Assembly (NCBI GenBank): GCA_020719945.1 | Contig: DYPL01000003.1 | Location: 1 to 55,181, forward strand | Direction: 5' to 3' | DNA length: 55,181 bases | DNA from: Turneriella parva | GTDB taxonomy: Bacteria; Spirochaetota; Leptospiria; Turneriellales; Turneriellaceae | Shown: one piece after another, positions 8,283 to 17,374 of the stretch | Numbering within the stretch: the first letter of the stretch is position 1 | Layout of the letters: each line of letters begins with the position of its first letter | Notes under the pieces: model-generated | Database searches by the model: none | What the model was told of the DNA's origin: nothing | The model's input: the letters and a program-made list of their open reading frames with translations, nothing else | Program-made: the position numbers and the translations under genes

Positions 8283-9428
8283 GTGGTTCAGCTTCTATCT
8301 GCGGCAGCAATAATTTTACTTTTAACGGAGCTGTATCTCTTCCTTACACGCAAAAGCATTTTTCAAGCCGTTTGGAGTAAAATTGCTTTCTATTTAGTAT
8401 CTGCGGGTGTGATGGCACTTCTAATGCATACCCTGCTGTACGGCAGAAAAGAATCAGGGCTGATTTTTCAGGGAATCTGGTATTATATATATCTGTTGGT
8501 TTTATCCGCTGGAATGGGTTTCCTTTTTCTCATACCCCTGCTGTATTTTCCCGTCAGAGACAGAATGCGCGCCGCAGAAGAGGGAGAGGCGACTATGAGC
8601 TTTTTGTTTTACGAACTGTTTCCCGTTCTTTTACTGTTCCATTCCATGCTGGCCCTATCCAGAAAAGCGCAAATTATCCGAAACGAATGGATAGTTCCCA
8701 TGCCGCAATCGCTATCGTTTGTTCACATTTCAGATCTCCATATTGGTTCTACAACACCAGACGATTTTCTTGATAACTGGAAAAAGAAACTGCAAAACCT
8801 TCCCCCCCTGTTGTTTATATCGGGAGACATTGTCAACCGTGGGCATGCGCACATGGAGAGAGCCATAACGTTTTTGCAGAGAATACGCCCAATGTTTTCT
8901 CTTGGGGTTTATGCCGTTCGGGGTAACCACGATGCAGATGGACCTTCTGATCTCTATTTTTCCAAAATGCAGAAAACCGGTGTAACGTTCCTGCGCAATG
9001 AACATATTCTCCGCAAAGATCTGAACATTGCTATAGCGGGACTCGATTACCCCCCACGGTCTGTGCGCAGACACGAAAGGGCAGAATGGCTGAGAGAGGC
9101 TGCCACCAGGGCTCTTTCCGGTATTCCGGAAAATTATCCTGTCATTCTTTTATTGCACGATCCCTATTATGCACCGATGCTTGATTTTGGAGAAAGGAAG
9201 AATGTTTTTATTTTAAGTGGTCATACCCATGGCGGGTCCGTATGCTGGAGGGATTCACTTGGCCGGGAAAGATCTGCCATGGATTCTAAGATTCAATACC
9301 GCGCTGGAGCATACGAGGTTCCAGGGGCAAGGCTTTATGTCAACCGGGGGCTGGGTGACTGGTTTCCTTACCGGTTCGGATGCCCTAATGAAATAACTGT
9401 ACACACGATAGAGGGTAAGAATGTATAA
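8283..9428 (+). CDS. Membrane-anchored metallophosphoesterase
   Basis: A 381-residue protein with about four membrane segments in the first 125 residues, then a calcineurin-type phosphoesterase domain carrying all five blocks: SDLHIGSTTPDDF, SGDIVNRG, VRGNHDADG, LLHDPYYA and LSGHTHGG. The metals should be a di-nuclear Fe/Mn/Zn centre. The layout is that of the YkuE/LpxG group; members with that topology include UDP-2,3-diacylglucosamine hydrolases of lipid A synthesis (LpxG in Chlamydia), so a lipid-headgroup substrate is possible but unproven. The frame starts with GTG 8283, 42 bases after the small lipoprotein. The end overlaps the UbiD start by 8 bases, so the pair is coupled. Confidence 0.85.
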   Translation: MVQLLSAAAIILLLTELYLFLTRKSIFQAVWSKIAFYLVSAGVMALLMHTLLYGRKESGLIFQGIWYYIYLLVLSAGMGFLFLIPLLYFPVRDRMRAAEEGEATMSFLFYELFPVLLLFHSMLALSRKAQIIRNEWIVPMPQSLSFVHISDLHIGSTTPDDFLDNWKKKLQNLPPLLFISGDIVNRGHAHMERAITFLQRIRPMFSLGVYAVRGNHDADGPSDLYFSKMQKTGVTFLRNEHILRKDLNIAIAGLDYPPRSVRRHERAEWLREAATRALSGIPENYPVILLLHDPYYAPMLDFGERKNVFILSGHTHGGSVCWRDSLGRERSAMDSKIQYRAGAYEVPGARLYVNRGLGDWFPYRFGCPNEITVHTIEGKNV

Positions 9429-11250
9429 ATGCACAGAAGATGTCGTAAAGGATTTAGAAAAGAAAAAGGATTTGCGCAGAATTTCAATGGAACTCGATCC
9501 AGAACTCGTGATTCCAGCAATCCATCGAAGGGTGAATGCAGCGGGAGGCCCGGCTCTCCTGTTCGAAAAAGTTAAGGGTTCTCCGTTTCCTGCTGTTTCA
9601 AATCTGTTTGGAACGCGGGAGAGAGCTTTCTTTCTATTCCGACATACGTTGCAGTCTGCACAAAAATTGACGAAATACAAGGGGAATCCTGTCAGGCTTC
9701 TAAAAAATCCACTGGATGCTGTTATGCTATTACCGTCGCTGTGGAATGCTTTGCCTCAGCGCAGTCGATGGAATGTACCGGCTATGTATGCTCAAACCAG
9801 CCTGCATTCCCTTCCTCAAATACAATCCTGGCCAAAGGATGGGGGCGCGTTTGTGACTCTGCCCCAGGTGTATTCCGAACATCCAGATTTCCCGGGGGTA
9901 ATGCAATCAAACCTTGGAATGTACCGCGTGCAGATAAGCGGTAACAACTACATTCCGGATAAAGAAGCAGGGGTACATTACCAGATTCATCGCGGCATTG
10001 GAGTTCACCACGCGGCTGCCATCCAGAAAAATCAACCCTTAAAAGTCAGCGTGTTTGTGGGTGGTCCGCCATCCATGACTTTGTCTGCTGTTATGCCCTT
10101 ACCCGAAGGTTTGAGTGAATTGATGTTCGCGGGAGTCATGAATGGCAGAAATATCCGATATGCCAGAAAAAATGGCAATGTGATTTCAGCCGATGCAGAC
10201 TTTGTTATCACAGGTACTCTTGAATTACACGAAACAAAACCAGAAGGCCCCTTTGGAGATCATCTTGGTTATTACAGCCTTATTCATCCTTTCCCGTATT
10301 TAAAAGTGGAAAACGTATACCACAGAAAAAATGCGATCTGGCCTTTTACCGTTGTGTCGCGGCCTCCGGCAGAGGATAGTTATTTTGGAGAGCTGATTCA
10401 TGAGATTGCTTCTCCCGCTGTTCCAGACAGCATTCCTGGATTGCATGCCCTGCACGCGGTAGACGTTGCCGGAGTGCATCCACTCCTGCTCGCTGTTGGC
10501 AGTGAGCGCTATGTTCCGTATGAAAGCCGTCGTCCCATGGAAATACTCACAATTGCAAATGCAGTTCTTGGTTTCAACCAGACATCCCTGGCCAAGTATT
10601 TGTTTATGGTAGTTAGGGAAGACAATCCTGAACTCGATATTCACGATATACCAGCCTATTTAGAGCATTTACTCGAAAGAATCGACTTCACGCGCGATCT
10701 GCATTTTCAGTCATCGACGACCATGGATACGCTCGATTACAGTTCCATAGGACTAAACGAAGGATCCAAGGTTGTTTTCGCTGCTGCCGGTACTGCCATA
10801 CGCAAACTGGCCACGGAGCTGCCTGGAGGCGTTTTGTTACCTTTGGGTTTTCAAAAGGCACGGATAGTAATGCCTGGAGTGGTTGCCATTAGCGGGAAAA
10901 AATTTAGTGACTATAAAACAGTGCAGCGCGAAATGTCTGCCTATACGCAGAAAAAAGGAATGGCAGGAAAATGGGAAGGCATTGCTTTAATCGTTCTATC
11001 AGAGGACGCAGATTTCACATCTGACATGAATAATTTTCTCTGGGAAACCTTTACCAAATCCAATCCATCCCACGATATTTATGGCATTGAGTCATTCCAG
11101 GAATTCAAGCATTTTGGCTGCCATGGTCCTTTGATTATTGACGCAAGAAAAAAGAAACACCATGCTCCAGAATTAGAGGAGGATGCAGCAACCCGCCGCA
11201 TCGTAGAAAAACTTGCATCCAAAGGGGGCGAACTCTACGGGCTATATTGA
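9421..11250 (+). CDS. UbiD-family prenyl-FMN-dependent decarboxylase
   Basis: A 609-residue UbiD-family (de)carboxylase, the length expected for the long bacterial branch including 4-hydroxy-3-polyprenylbenzoate decarboxylase. Motifs: YRVQISGNNYI, HHAAAIQKNQPLKVSVFVGG, and the catalytic Glu-rich ETKPEGPFGDHLGYY. It would remove CO2 from an aromatic or alpha,beta-unsaturated acid using prenylated FMN, and needs a UbiX partner, which is not in this window. The substrate is open: quinone precursor or aromatic acid. It starts inside the end of the phosphoesterase gene (8-base overlap), so translation is coupled. Confidence 0.9.
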   Translation: MYKCTEDVVKDLEKKKDLRRISMELDPELVIPAIHRRVNAAGGPALLFEKVKGSPFPAVSNLFGTRERAFFLFRHTLQSAQKLTKYKGNPVRLLKNPLDAVMLLPSLWNALPQRSRWNVPAMYAQTSLHSLPQIQSWPKDGGAFVTLPQVYSEHPDFPGVMQSNLGMYRVQISGNNYIPDKEAGVHYQIHRGIGVHHAAAIQKNQPLKVSVFVGGPPSMTLSAVMPLPEGLSELMFAGVMNGRNIRYARKNGNVISADADFVITGTLELHETKPEGPFGDHLGYYSLIHPFPYLKVENVYHRKNAIWPFTVVSRPPAEDSYFGELIHEIASPAVPDSIPGLHALHAVDVAGVHPLLLAVGSERYVPYESRRPMEILTIANAVLGFNQTSLAKYLFMVVREDNPELDIHDIPAYLEHLLERIDFTRDLHFQSSTTMDTLDYSSIGLNEGSKVVFAAAGTAIRKLATELPGGVLLPLGFQKARIVMPGVVAISGKKFSDYKTVQREMSAYTQKKGMAGKWEGIALIVLSEDADFTSDMNNFLWETFTKSNPSHDIYGIESFQEFKHFGCHGPLIIDARKKKHHAPELEEDAATRRIVEKLASKGGELYGLY

Positions 11251-11344
11251 ATAATCTAACCGGTTTTTGCAAAAATCCCTCTGTGGACTTTTGCCTTCGG
11301 TTCTCTTCGCTTTTATCTAAAGAGCACAGCCGCAAAACCCTGAA

Positions 11345-11362
11345 AAAGCCTGCCAAGGCTTT
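11345..11362 (-). terminator. Candidate terminator for the mnmE transcript
   Basis: Hairpin AAAGCCT, loop GCCA, AGGCTTT at 11345-11362. Read on the minus strand it is followed by TTTTT then CAGGG. It lies about 25 bases beyond the mnmE stop and ends the long minus-strand block. The stem is only 7 bp, so efficiency is uncertain. The rest of 11251-11386 contains no recognisable gene. Confidence 0.45.
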
Positions 11363-11386
11363 ATCGAGGAAGCTGCGGCACCAAAT

Positions 11387-12775
11387 TTATTTTCCGATAC
11401 AGAATTTAGAGAAAATGCGTCCTAAAATATGTTCAGACTCTATCTCGCCCGTCAGCTCGCCAAATGCATCTAGGGCCTCTTGGATAGTTGCCACAAGAAT
11501 TTCTGGACTTTCCTGTGACCGGATCAGATGAGACGAGGCGTGTAACAAGGAATAGATTTTTTCGAAAATTTCAAGCTGCCAGGCAGACAATAGAATACCC
11601 GAAGCGTGTGTGTTTAATGATTTCAAAAAATAGATGAGCTGGCTTCGCATTTCCTCTACGCCGAAGCCGTTTGTAAGAGACACCCGGAAAATTCTGTCCC
11701 TGCCGACAAAGAATGGATGCGATATGGCCGTGTCCCAGTCAGGATGGCGAAGATCATCCTTATTTAAAATCGTAAAGGCTGGTATGGTGGCCGGAAAAGA
11801 AAAAAGAGCTAAGTCTGTCTCTTTCCACGAAACAGATTGATCAAAAACAAAAAGGAGAAGATCGGCTATTCCCGATTTCTCCCGCCCCATGGCAATGCCC
11901 TGTTTTTCTATTTCGTCGTTTGTTTCCCGGAGTCCCGCTGTATCGACTAAATGAACTCTTATTCCTTCTATGGTCAGTTCGCCGTCAACAAAGTCTCTCG
12001 TCGTTCCTGGAACGGGCGAGACGATAGCCCGTTTTTCTCCGAGAAGATAATTGAGCAGAGTGGACTTTCCGGCATTGGGCGGACCAACGATAACAATTTC
12101 CACACCCTTGCGCAGGCGTTCGTGCGTTTTAGAAAAGTCAATCAGTTGAGAGAGATCGGCACTCAGCGCATTCAGCATCTGATGTTTTTCTTCGATGGAT
12201 AAGAATTGAATATCTTCTTCAATGAAGTCGAGTTCTGCTGTTAGATCTGCCATCAGGCCTATGAGTGCCGACCGGAACGCATAAAGCTGCTTTCTGAATT
12301 CATCGGATTTGACGCGCAAGGCTGACTGGAGCTCTTCTTCTGTTCTCGATTCGATTATGTCGAGAACGGCCTGTGCCTGCAACAGATCCATCTTAGAGTT
12401 TACATAGGCTCTGTTGGTAAATTCTCCCGGTCTGGCCGGTCTAAAACCAGACTTAAACAGTGCGGACAGAATTTTTTCTACAATGACAGGATTTCCATGG
12501 CATTGAATTTCGACCATGTCTTCTCCTGTATAGGAGCGTGGGCCAGGAAAAGAGAGAACGAGAATTTCGTCAAGGGTTTCGTTTTCAAATACAAAGCGCC
12601 CAAACAGGGCAGAGCGCGGGTTTTTGCGGATATGTCTGCTGCTTTGAGAGACGAATAATTGTTCTACAGCTTCGATGGTTCCTTTTCCCGTAGCTCTGAT
12701 AACAGCAATGGCGCTGCGCCCCGGTGGTGTAGCCAGAGCGCATATTTTTTCGAGATCAGCCAGCTGGCTCATCAT
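11387..12775 (-). CDS. mnmE: tRNA modification GTPase MnmE
   Basis: A 462-residue GTPase that with MnmG installs the cmnm5 group on U34 of certain tRNAs. The N-terminal formyl-THF-binding domain begins ICALATPPGRSAIAVIR. A central helical domain follows. The inserted G domain shows GPPNAGKSTLLN (G1), PGTTRDF (G2), DTAGLRE (G3) and NKDD (G4). The C-terminus ends CIGK, with the family-conserved cysteine. The start overlaps the end of jag by 20 bases. It is the last gene of the rpmA-to-mnmE block. The jag-mnmE linkage after yidC is a common bacterial order. Confidence 0.97.
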   Translation of the reverse strand: MMSQLADLEKICALATPPGRSAIAVIRATGKGTIEAVEQLFVSQSSRHIRKNPRSALFGRFVFENETLDEILVLSFPGPRSYTGEDMVEIQCHGNPVIVEKILSALFKSGFRPARPGEFTNRAYVNSKMDLLQAQAVLDIIESRTEEELQSALRVKSDEFRKQLYAFRSALIGLMADLTAELDFIEEDIQFLSIEEKHQMLNALSADLSQLIDFSKTHERLRKGVEIVIVGPPNAGKSTLLNYLLGEKRAIVSPVPGTTRDFVDGELTIEGIRVHLVDTAGLRETNDEIEKQGIAMGREKSGIADLLLFVFDQSVSWKETDLALFSFPATIPAFTILNKDDLRHPDWDTAISHPFFVGRDRIFRVSLTNGFGVEEMRSQLIYFLKSLNTHASGILLSAWQLEIFEKIYSLLHASSHLIRSQESPEILVATIQEALDAFGELTGEIESEHILGRIFSKFCIGK

Positions 12776-13523
12776 CGTTCATTGTTTCTGCCATTTGCTT
12801 CTGGATGTTCTCATAGTCTTCCGGATCTGCAAAGTCATCAAAGGTAGATACTTCTTCTGTAAGTTCTTCCGGGACGGGAGCTTTTTCACCCTTCTTTTTA
12901 GCAGAGATCCGGATTCTTTTATAGACTCCGGATCCTTCTGATTCTGTTAGAACTTCTTCGTTTTCCTGAAGCGCCATGTGTACGAGGCGGCGCTCATAAG
13001 GATTAAGTGGATCGAGCAGCCTGCTTTTTCCAGTCTTCATGACCTGTCTTGCCATTTTTATGGCAATATCGGAAAGCTGCTTTGCGCGGCGATCGCGGTA
13101 CTTTTCTATATCGAGAAGAATTTTGGGCTGTGTTCCGGTATGCTTTTCAATGGCAATGTTGACGATAAATTGAAGAGCTTCGAGTGTTTTTCCTTTTTTG
13201 CCGATTATGTTTCCTGCGTTCTGTGAAGCGAGTTCCACATAAAATTTGCCGTCTTCGAGAGTCTCGGAGCGAAGAATTTCCACTTGGTAACCCATGTTAT
13301 ACAAAAGGGAAATGATGACTCCTTTGACGAGAGTTTCCTGGGTGGCTTTTTCGGTAGGGAGAATATGGAACAGGGAAGGCTTTTTTCCTCCGAGCCCCAG
13401 AAAATTTCCTCCGCCTTTTTTGAAGACTTCTGCTGTGAAGTTTTCCGGCGATACTTCGAGTATGCCTGATGCCATATCTATGGCTTCTTTATCGTTTTTA
13501 GCCTGCAGTTCGAGTAAGATCAT
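12756..13523 (-). CDS. jag: RNA-binding protein Jag/KhpB
   Basis: A 255-residue KH/R3H protein (Jag, also KhpB or EloR). It has an N-terminal Jag_N domain (MILLELQAKNDKEAIDMASG), a KH domain with IIGKKGKTLEALQFIVNIA, an R3H-like motif (LNPYERRLVHMALQ), and an acidic C-terminal tail after SAKKKGEKAPVPEEL. The frame is open 192 bases further upstream into yidC; I set the start at ATG 13523 because the extra residues look unlike the family and overlap yidC. The gap from yidC is 28 bases. It probably acts post-transcriptionally in envelope growth, as known for KhpB in Gram-positives. Confidence 0.92.
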   Translation of the reverse strand: MILLELQAKNDKEAIDMASGILEVSPENFTAEVFKKGGGNFLGLGGKKPSLFHILPTEKATQETLVKGVIISLLYNMGYQVEILRSETLEDGKFYVELASQNAGNIIGKKGKTLEALQFIVNIAIEKHTGTQPKILLDIEKYRDRRAKQLSDIAIKMARQVMKTGKSRLLDPLNPYERRLVHMALQENEEVLTESEGSGVYKRIRISAKKKGEKAPVPEELTEEVSTFDDFADPEDYENIQKQMAETMNDDEPAG

Positions 13524-13551
13524 TGAGATGTCTCCGTAGTTGAAATTCGAC

Positions 13552-15225
13552 TCAATCTTTTGACCGGCTATTCGTGTAGAGCTGCTGTCCAATGGAAAGA
13601 ATGTTCTGAATAGTCCAGTAGAGCACCACTCCGGCAGGCATGGCCCAGAAAAAGACGAGCATGAGAAGAGGCATAAGCTGCATAATTCTTTTCTGGGTTT
13701 CGTCGCCCGAAACAACCGTAAATTTAGTCTGGAGATACTGGGTAGCCGCCATCAGGATTGGTAAAATGTGAAAATTAAAACCACCTAACAAAGGCCAGCC
13801 TGTGGGAAAGGAAAACAGAGTATCTGGTTCAGACAAATCCGGCGTCCATCCGGATATAAATGGTGACTTCCATAAATCGTATGAGTCCGAAAACGCGCTA
13901 TACAGAGCGATAAAAATGGGGATCTGGATAAGCATGGGCAAACAGCCGCCCAGTGGGTTAATTTTATGCTCTTTGTATAACAGCATGAGGCGGCGCTGTT
14001 TTTCCTGCGGATTGTTCTGGTAGCGCTCATTGATTTCCTTCATCAATGGTTGCAGGGCGGCCATTTTTTTCATGGATTCAGCCTGCTTCTGGTTCATGTA
14101 AAAAAACACGAGCTTAAACACCAGAGCAAATAAAATGATACCGACCCCATAGTTGGGAGCAAATTTATAAAATATGTGTAGAATTTCTACGATGAGATCC
14201 CGGATGGGAGCGGTAATTCCAAAATCAAAGGATTTATACAGTTCTTTATGGATTTTATTGGTGTACGGGAAAGAGGTCGTCTCCGTTTTAAGGTATTCTT
14301 TTGCCTTAGGTCCGGAGTATACAATGTACTCGTATACTGCTTTGGAGGCAGGCGGAATGGAAAGTTTGCCAAGATTGAGATCTGTCTGCGCATGCTGGAC
14401 CAGCACATCATTCTGTTTTATTTCCTGAAAGAAATAAGCACCCGTGTTTGCGAACAGGGGCTGAACAGTCATGATCATGAAACGTCCGCTGTGGCCAAAG
14501 AAATGAACGGATGAGTCAAACAGCTTGGATTCTTTTTTGCCACCGAACATGCTGAAAAAATCACCCCCCGGGCGGAAGGATTTGAAATCATCTTTATAGT
14601 ACAGAAAACTGTAATTTTTTTGCTTGGAAATAGGAGATTTGTCGTCTGCTGCGGGACCAATATCGCGAAAGGGCATAAAATACATGGATTTGAAGCTGAC
14701 AGCCGCTGTACCCTTGTTTTCGATTGTCTGTCGGTAGAGCCAGTAATGCTCATTTTTATAAAATTCGTATTCTTTCACAAACAGAAGATCCGTTTTTAGA
14801 TCTCCCATGAAAACGGTAACAGGAAGAGCTGCGCTTATTTTTATCGTGGTTTCTGTTTCTACCGTGTTGAGAGTATAATGGAGAGTCAGCAACTGGTTGC
14901 GGAAATCGGTAAAAATGGTTCTATCCGTTACATCGGGATATGTGACAAAATTCATTGTTTCAGAATCTGTGAGTTCAATCTTCGGTTTTGTTTTAGAAGA
15001 CGGGTCGAGATGGTAAAAAGAGGCTATTTCGCCTCCTGCGGACTGTATTTTTACCTCGTAATACTTGGTAAGGATTGTTTTTTCTCCTTGTGTGCCGGAA
15101 ACAGCGAAAATACGGGTGACTTCTCCCCCCTGTGGCAACACGACAACCCCGGATTCGGGAGTGGCGGGCTGAGCAGTCAAGAGTGTGAAGGAAGTGAGGA
15201 AAAAAGTGAGCAATATGCGATTCAT
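13552..15225 (-). CDS. yidC: Membrane protein insertase YidC
   Basis: A 557-residue Oxa1/YidC insertase of the long Gram-negative type. It has an N-terminal membrane segment (MNRILLTFFLTSFTLL), a large periplasmic beta domain (about 30-320), then the conserved five-helix core with NYGVGIILFALVFKLV, the cytoplasmic hairpin MKKMAALQPLMKEINERY, GCLPMLIQIPIFIALYS and the end segment WAMPAGVVLYW. It inserts inner-membrane proteins with or without SecYEG. ATG 15225 with an AGGA site was preferred to a frame open a further 204 bases upstream. It lies 65 bases after murJ and 28 before jag. The usual rnpA/rpmH neighbours are absent. Confidence 0.96.
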   Translation of the reverse strand: MNRILLTFFLTSFTLLTAQPATPESGVVVLPQGGEVTRIFAVSGTQGEKTILTKYYEVKIQSAGGEIASFYHLDPSSKTKPKIELTDSETMNFVTYPDVTDRTIFTDFRNQLLTLHYTLNTVETETTIKISAALPVTVFMGDLKTDLLFVKEYEFYKNEHYWLYRQTIENKGTAAVSFKSMYFMPFRDIGPAADDKSPISKQKNYSFLYYKDDFKSFRPGGDFFSMFGGKKESKLFDSSVHFFGHSGRFMIMTVQPLFANTGAYFFQEIKQNDVLVQHAQTDLNLGKLSIPPASKAVYEYIVYSGPKAKEYLKTETTSFPYTNKIHKELYKSFDFGITAPIRDLIVEILHIFYKFAPNYGVGIILFALVFKLVFFYMNQKQAESMKKMAALQPLMKEINERYQNNPQEKQRRLMLLYKEHKINPLGGCLPMLIQIPIFIALYSAFSDSYDLWKSPFISGWTPDLSEPDTLFSFPTGWPLLGGFNFHILPILMAATQYLQTKFTVVSGDETQKRIMQLMPLLMLVFFWAMPAGVVLYWTIQNILSIGQQLYTNSRSKD

Positions 15226-15290
15226 GAATATATCCTGAGACTTAAACGGACAGAACACAGGTATTGACTCATGCGGTAAAGTCTGTTTTT

Positions 15291-16859
15291 CTATTTCTTC
15301 CTGATCCGCAGCAGCTTTTCCAGGAATTCGCTGCCATCCGGCTTTAGAATGATCATTCCCAGGAAATACAGTAAAACACCGAGCGGCAGCAGTAAGAGTA
15401 CGCGAAGGAGATGGTTTTCTCCGACCCATTGTCCTGCCACAATAATTCCTGCCGCCATGATTCCATTCATCGCAATAATTTTTATATAGCTGGGAAGATG
15501 CTGTCCAAAGTGCCTGCGGAAGGAAATCAGTTTCAGTTGTCTAAAATACACGCCATATAAAAGAACGCCGAGAAAGGCAGCAAGGCTGGAGCCAAGAGCA
15601 AGCCCGCCGTGGTAGAGAGTCTGCATAAAGAGGAGGGCAAACCCTATGTTGGCGAGCAATACGGCGACGGTGATGAGCGATGGAACGAGGGTGTTTTGCC
15701 GTGAATACAAAGCCGATAGAAGAAACTTCTGGAGAGAAAAAGCAAGAATCCCGGCCGCATAAAAGCGCAGAGCCAGAGCCGTAGTCGCTGTCGATTCTGC
15801 GTCAAAGGAGCCGCGTTCAAAGATGATGGAGACAATGGAGTCACTTAGAAGAATAAGCCCCAGAGCCGAAGGAAGCAGCAGCATCAGATTGAGGCGAACG
15901 CCAAATTCTACGGCGGAGGAAAACTCATCCATTTTTTTTTCGATGAAGAGGCGGGACAGTTTCGGAAGGGAGGCCATAGAAAGAGCAACGCCAAAGATCC
16001 CAATGGGTAGATGGATGAGGCGGTGGGAATAGGATAGAGCAGAAACGGCACCGGGCACCTTATCCGAGATCATGGTTGCAAGATAAATATCGATGATTTG
16101 ACCCACTTCCTGCACGGATGCGGCAAACACAGCGGGAAGCATCATGACAAATAAATTTTTTAGCGCTGGATGTTTGAAAGAAAAGGAAAGTCGGGGAAAC
16201 AGTTTCTGTTTATGCACAAAGTAAACCGTGAAAAGAAGCTGGATGGCTGCCGAAGCAAGAGTGACATAAGAGAACAGATAAATATCGCCAGTTCCCCAGA
16301 GCAGCCAGGGAATCCCGAACCCCGCCAGTACTACAATGTTCATAAGGGCAGGCCCAAAGCTGCCGACCCAGTATACTCCATGCGAATACAGAAGGGAAAT
16401 AAATAGAGACACAATGCTGGCAAAGAAAATAAAAGGGAATAGAAGTCTCGTTAGCGATATTGTTAAAGAAACATCCGTGGCAGAGGATGCATTGCCGTGC
16501 AGGAAAAGCGGAATAAGTGTGTCTGCAAAAAACATCATGAGAGCACTGAAAACGAGAAGCACAATGGTAATAAAGGATATTACAGCCCCTGCTGCGGCCT
16601 TCCCGCTGCCAGGGCTTCCGTGCTTATACTTTTCGTAAACCGGAATAAAGGACTGGGACAGTGCGCCTTCCGCCAGGAGATTCCGGAACAAATTGGGAAT
16701 CCGAAACGCAATATCAAAAGCTACGGCGAGGGGGCCTGTTCCAAAAGCTGCTGCTTTGAGCATATCTCTTGCGAGCCCAAAAAAACGGGACAATCCCGTG
16801 AAGAAGGAAAAAATGCCCGTTTTGCGAATTGTATCGGCGTGCGTTTTTGCTGTGCTCAT
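15291..16859 (-). CDS. murJ: Lipid II flippase MurJ
   Basis: A 522-residue MOP-family protein with about 14 membrane helices. It flips lipid II across the inner membrane for peptidoglycan synthesis. Near the N-terminus it has the MurJ-specific run SRFFGLARDMLKAAAFGTG, then FRIPNLFRNLLAEGALSQSF, with FIPVYEKYK after. Start ATG overlaps the TGA of the LptC-like gene (ATGA at 16856-16859), indicating translational coupling. Placement between lptC and yidC puts three envelope functions in one message. Confidence 0.95.
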   Translation of the reverse strand: MSTAKTHADTIRKTGIFSFFTGLSRFFGLARDMLKAAAFGTGPLAVAFDIAFRIPNLFRNLLAEGALSQSFIPVYEKYKHGSPGSGKAAAGAVISFITIVLLVFSALMMFFADTLIPLFLHGNASSATDVSLTISLTRLLFPFIFFASIVSLFISLLYSHGVYWVGSFGPALMNIVVLAGFGIPWLLWGTGDIYLFSYVTLASAAIQLLFTVYFVHKQKLFPRLSFSFKHPALKNLFVMMLPAVFAASVQEVGQIIDIYLATMISDKVPGAVSALSYSHRLIHLPIGIFGVALSMASLPKLSRLFIEKKMDEFSSAVEFGVRLNLMLLLPSALGLILLSDSIVSIIFERGSFDAESTATTALALRFYAAGILAFSLQKFLLSALYSRQNTLVPSLITVAVLLANIGFALLFMQTLYHGGLALGSSLAAFLGVLLYGVYFRQLKLISFRRHFGQHLPSYIKIIAMNGIMAAGIIVAGQWVGENHLLRVLLLLPLGVLLYFLGMIILKPDGSEFLEKLLRIRKK

Positions 16860-17374
16860 GGAGTTCCGTCCGGGTGATACCCTTTTCCCTGAAAGAATGT
16901 AATATTCTGGAGAGATGTATCCGCTTCGAGACCTGCCGCTGTTATGGTATCTCCTTCTGGGTACCGAATTTTTACAGGTTTATGCGAAGTGATTCTTCCC
17001 GTAGAGCCGTTGTATGTGAGCTCTTCTGTTTCCAGCGTTCTTTTATTTTTGGCTGTTATGTGGACGCGCCCAAGAAGATAGGCTTGTTTTTCATCTTCTT
17101 CCCATATTCCGCGCTCCGAAACGATCAGTGTTTCATTGCTGAGAATCTGGATGCGGGGAGATTGCATTTCGATTTTCTTTCCTGACTCGAACACCAGGGC
17201 AGAATTGGCGCGAATCAGCCATTCGTTATTTTTTTCCCGGCCATTCAGGCTAAAGCCATGAATGGAGGCATCTGCGTCGGCTGCTTCCTGGTCGCTGGGC
17301 AGGGGCCTGTATCCTTTCTCTCCGCTGCAAAACGAGAGACTGAGAACAAATACGATGGACAGGAACCATTTCAT
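16856..17374 (-). CDS. LptC-like lipoprotein (LPS export)
   Basis: A 172-residue predicted lipoprotein. Its signal peptide MKWFLSIVFVLSLSFCSGEK has lipobox LSFC (Cys 16). The mature part is a beta-rich OstA/LptC-type domain: IHGFSLNGREKNNEWLIRAN, ALVFESGKKIEMQSPRI, ETEELTYNGSTGRI, AAGLEADTSLQNITFFQGKG. LptC normally bridges LPS from LptBFG to LptA and is anchored by one membrane helix, whereas here the anchor would be lipid. It overlaps ppdK and murJ by 4 bases each. The LptC assignment rests on domain pattern, length and context. Confidence 0.75.
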   Translation of the reverse strand: MKWFLSIVFVLSLSFCSGEKGYRPLPSDQEAADADASIHGFSLNGREKNNEWLIRANSALVFESGKKIEMQSPRIQILSNETLIVSERGIWEEDEKQAYLLGRVHITAKNKRTLETEELTYNGSTGRITSHKPVKIRYPEGDTITAAGLEADTSLQNITFFQGKGYHPDGTP

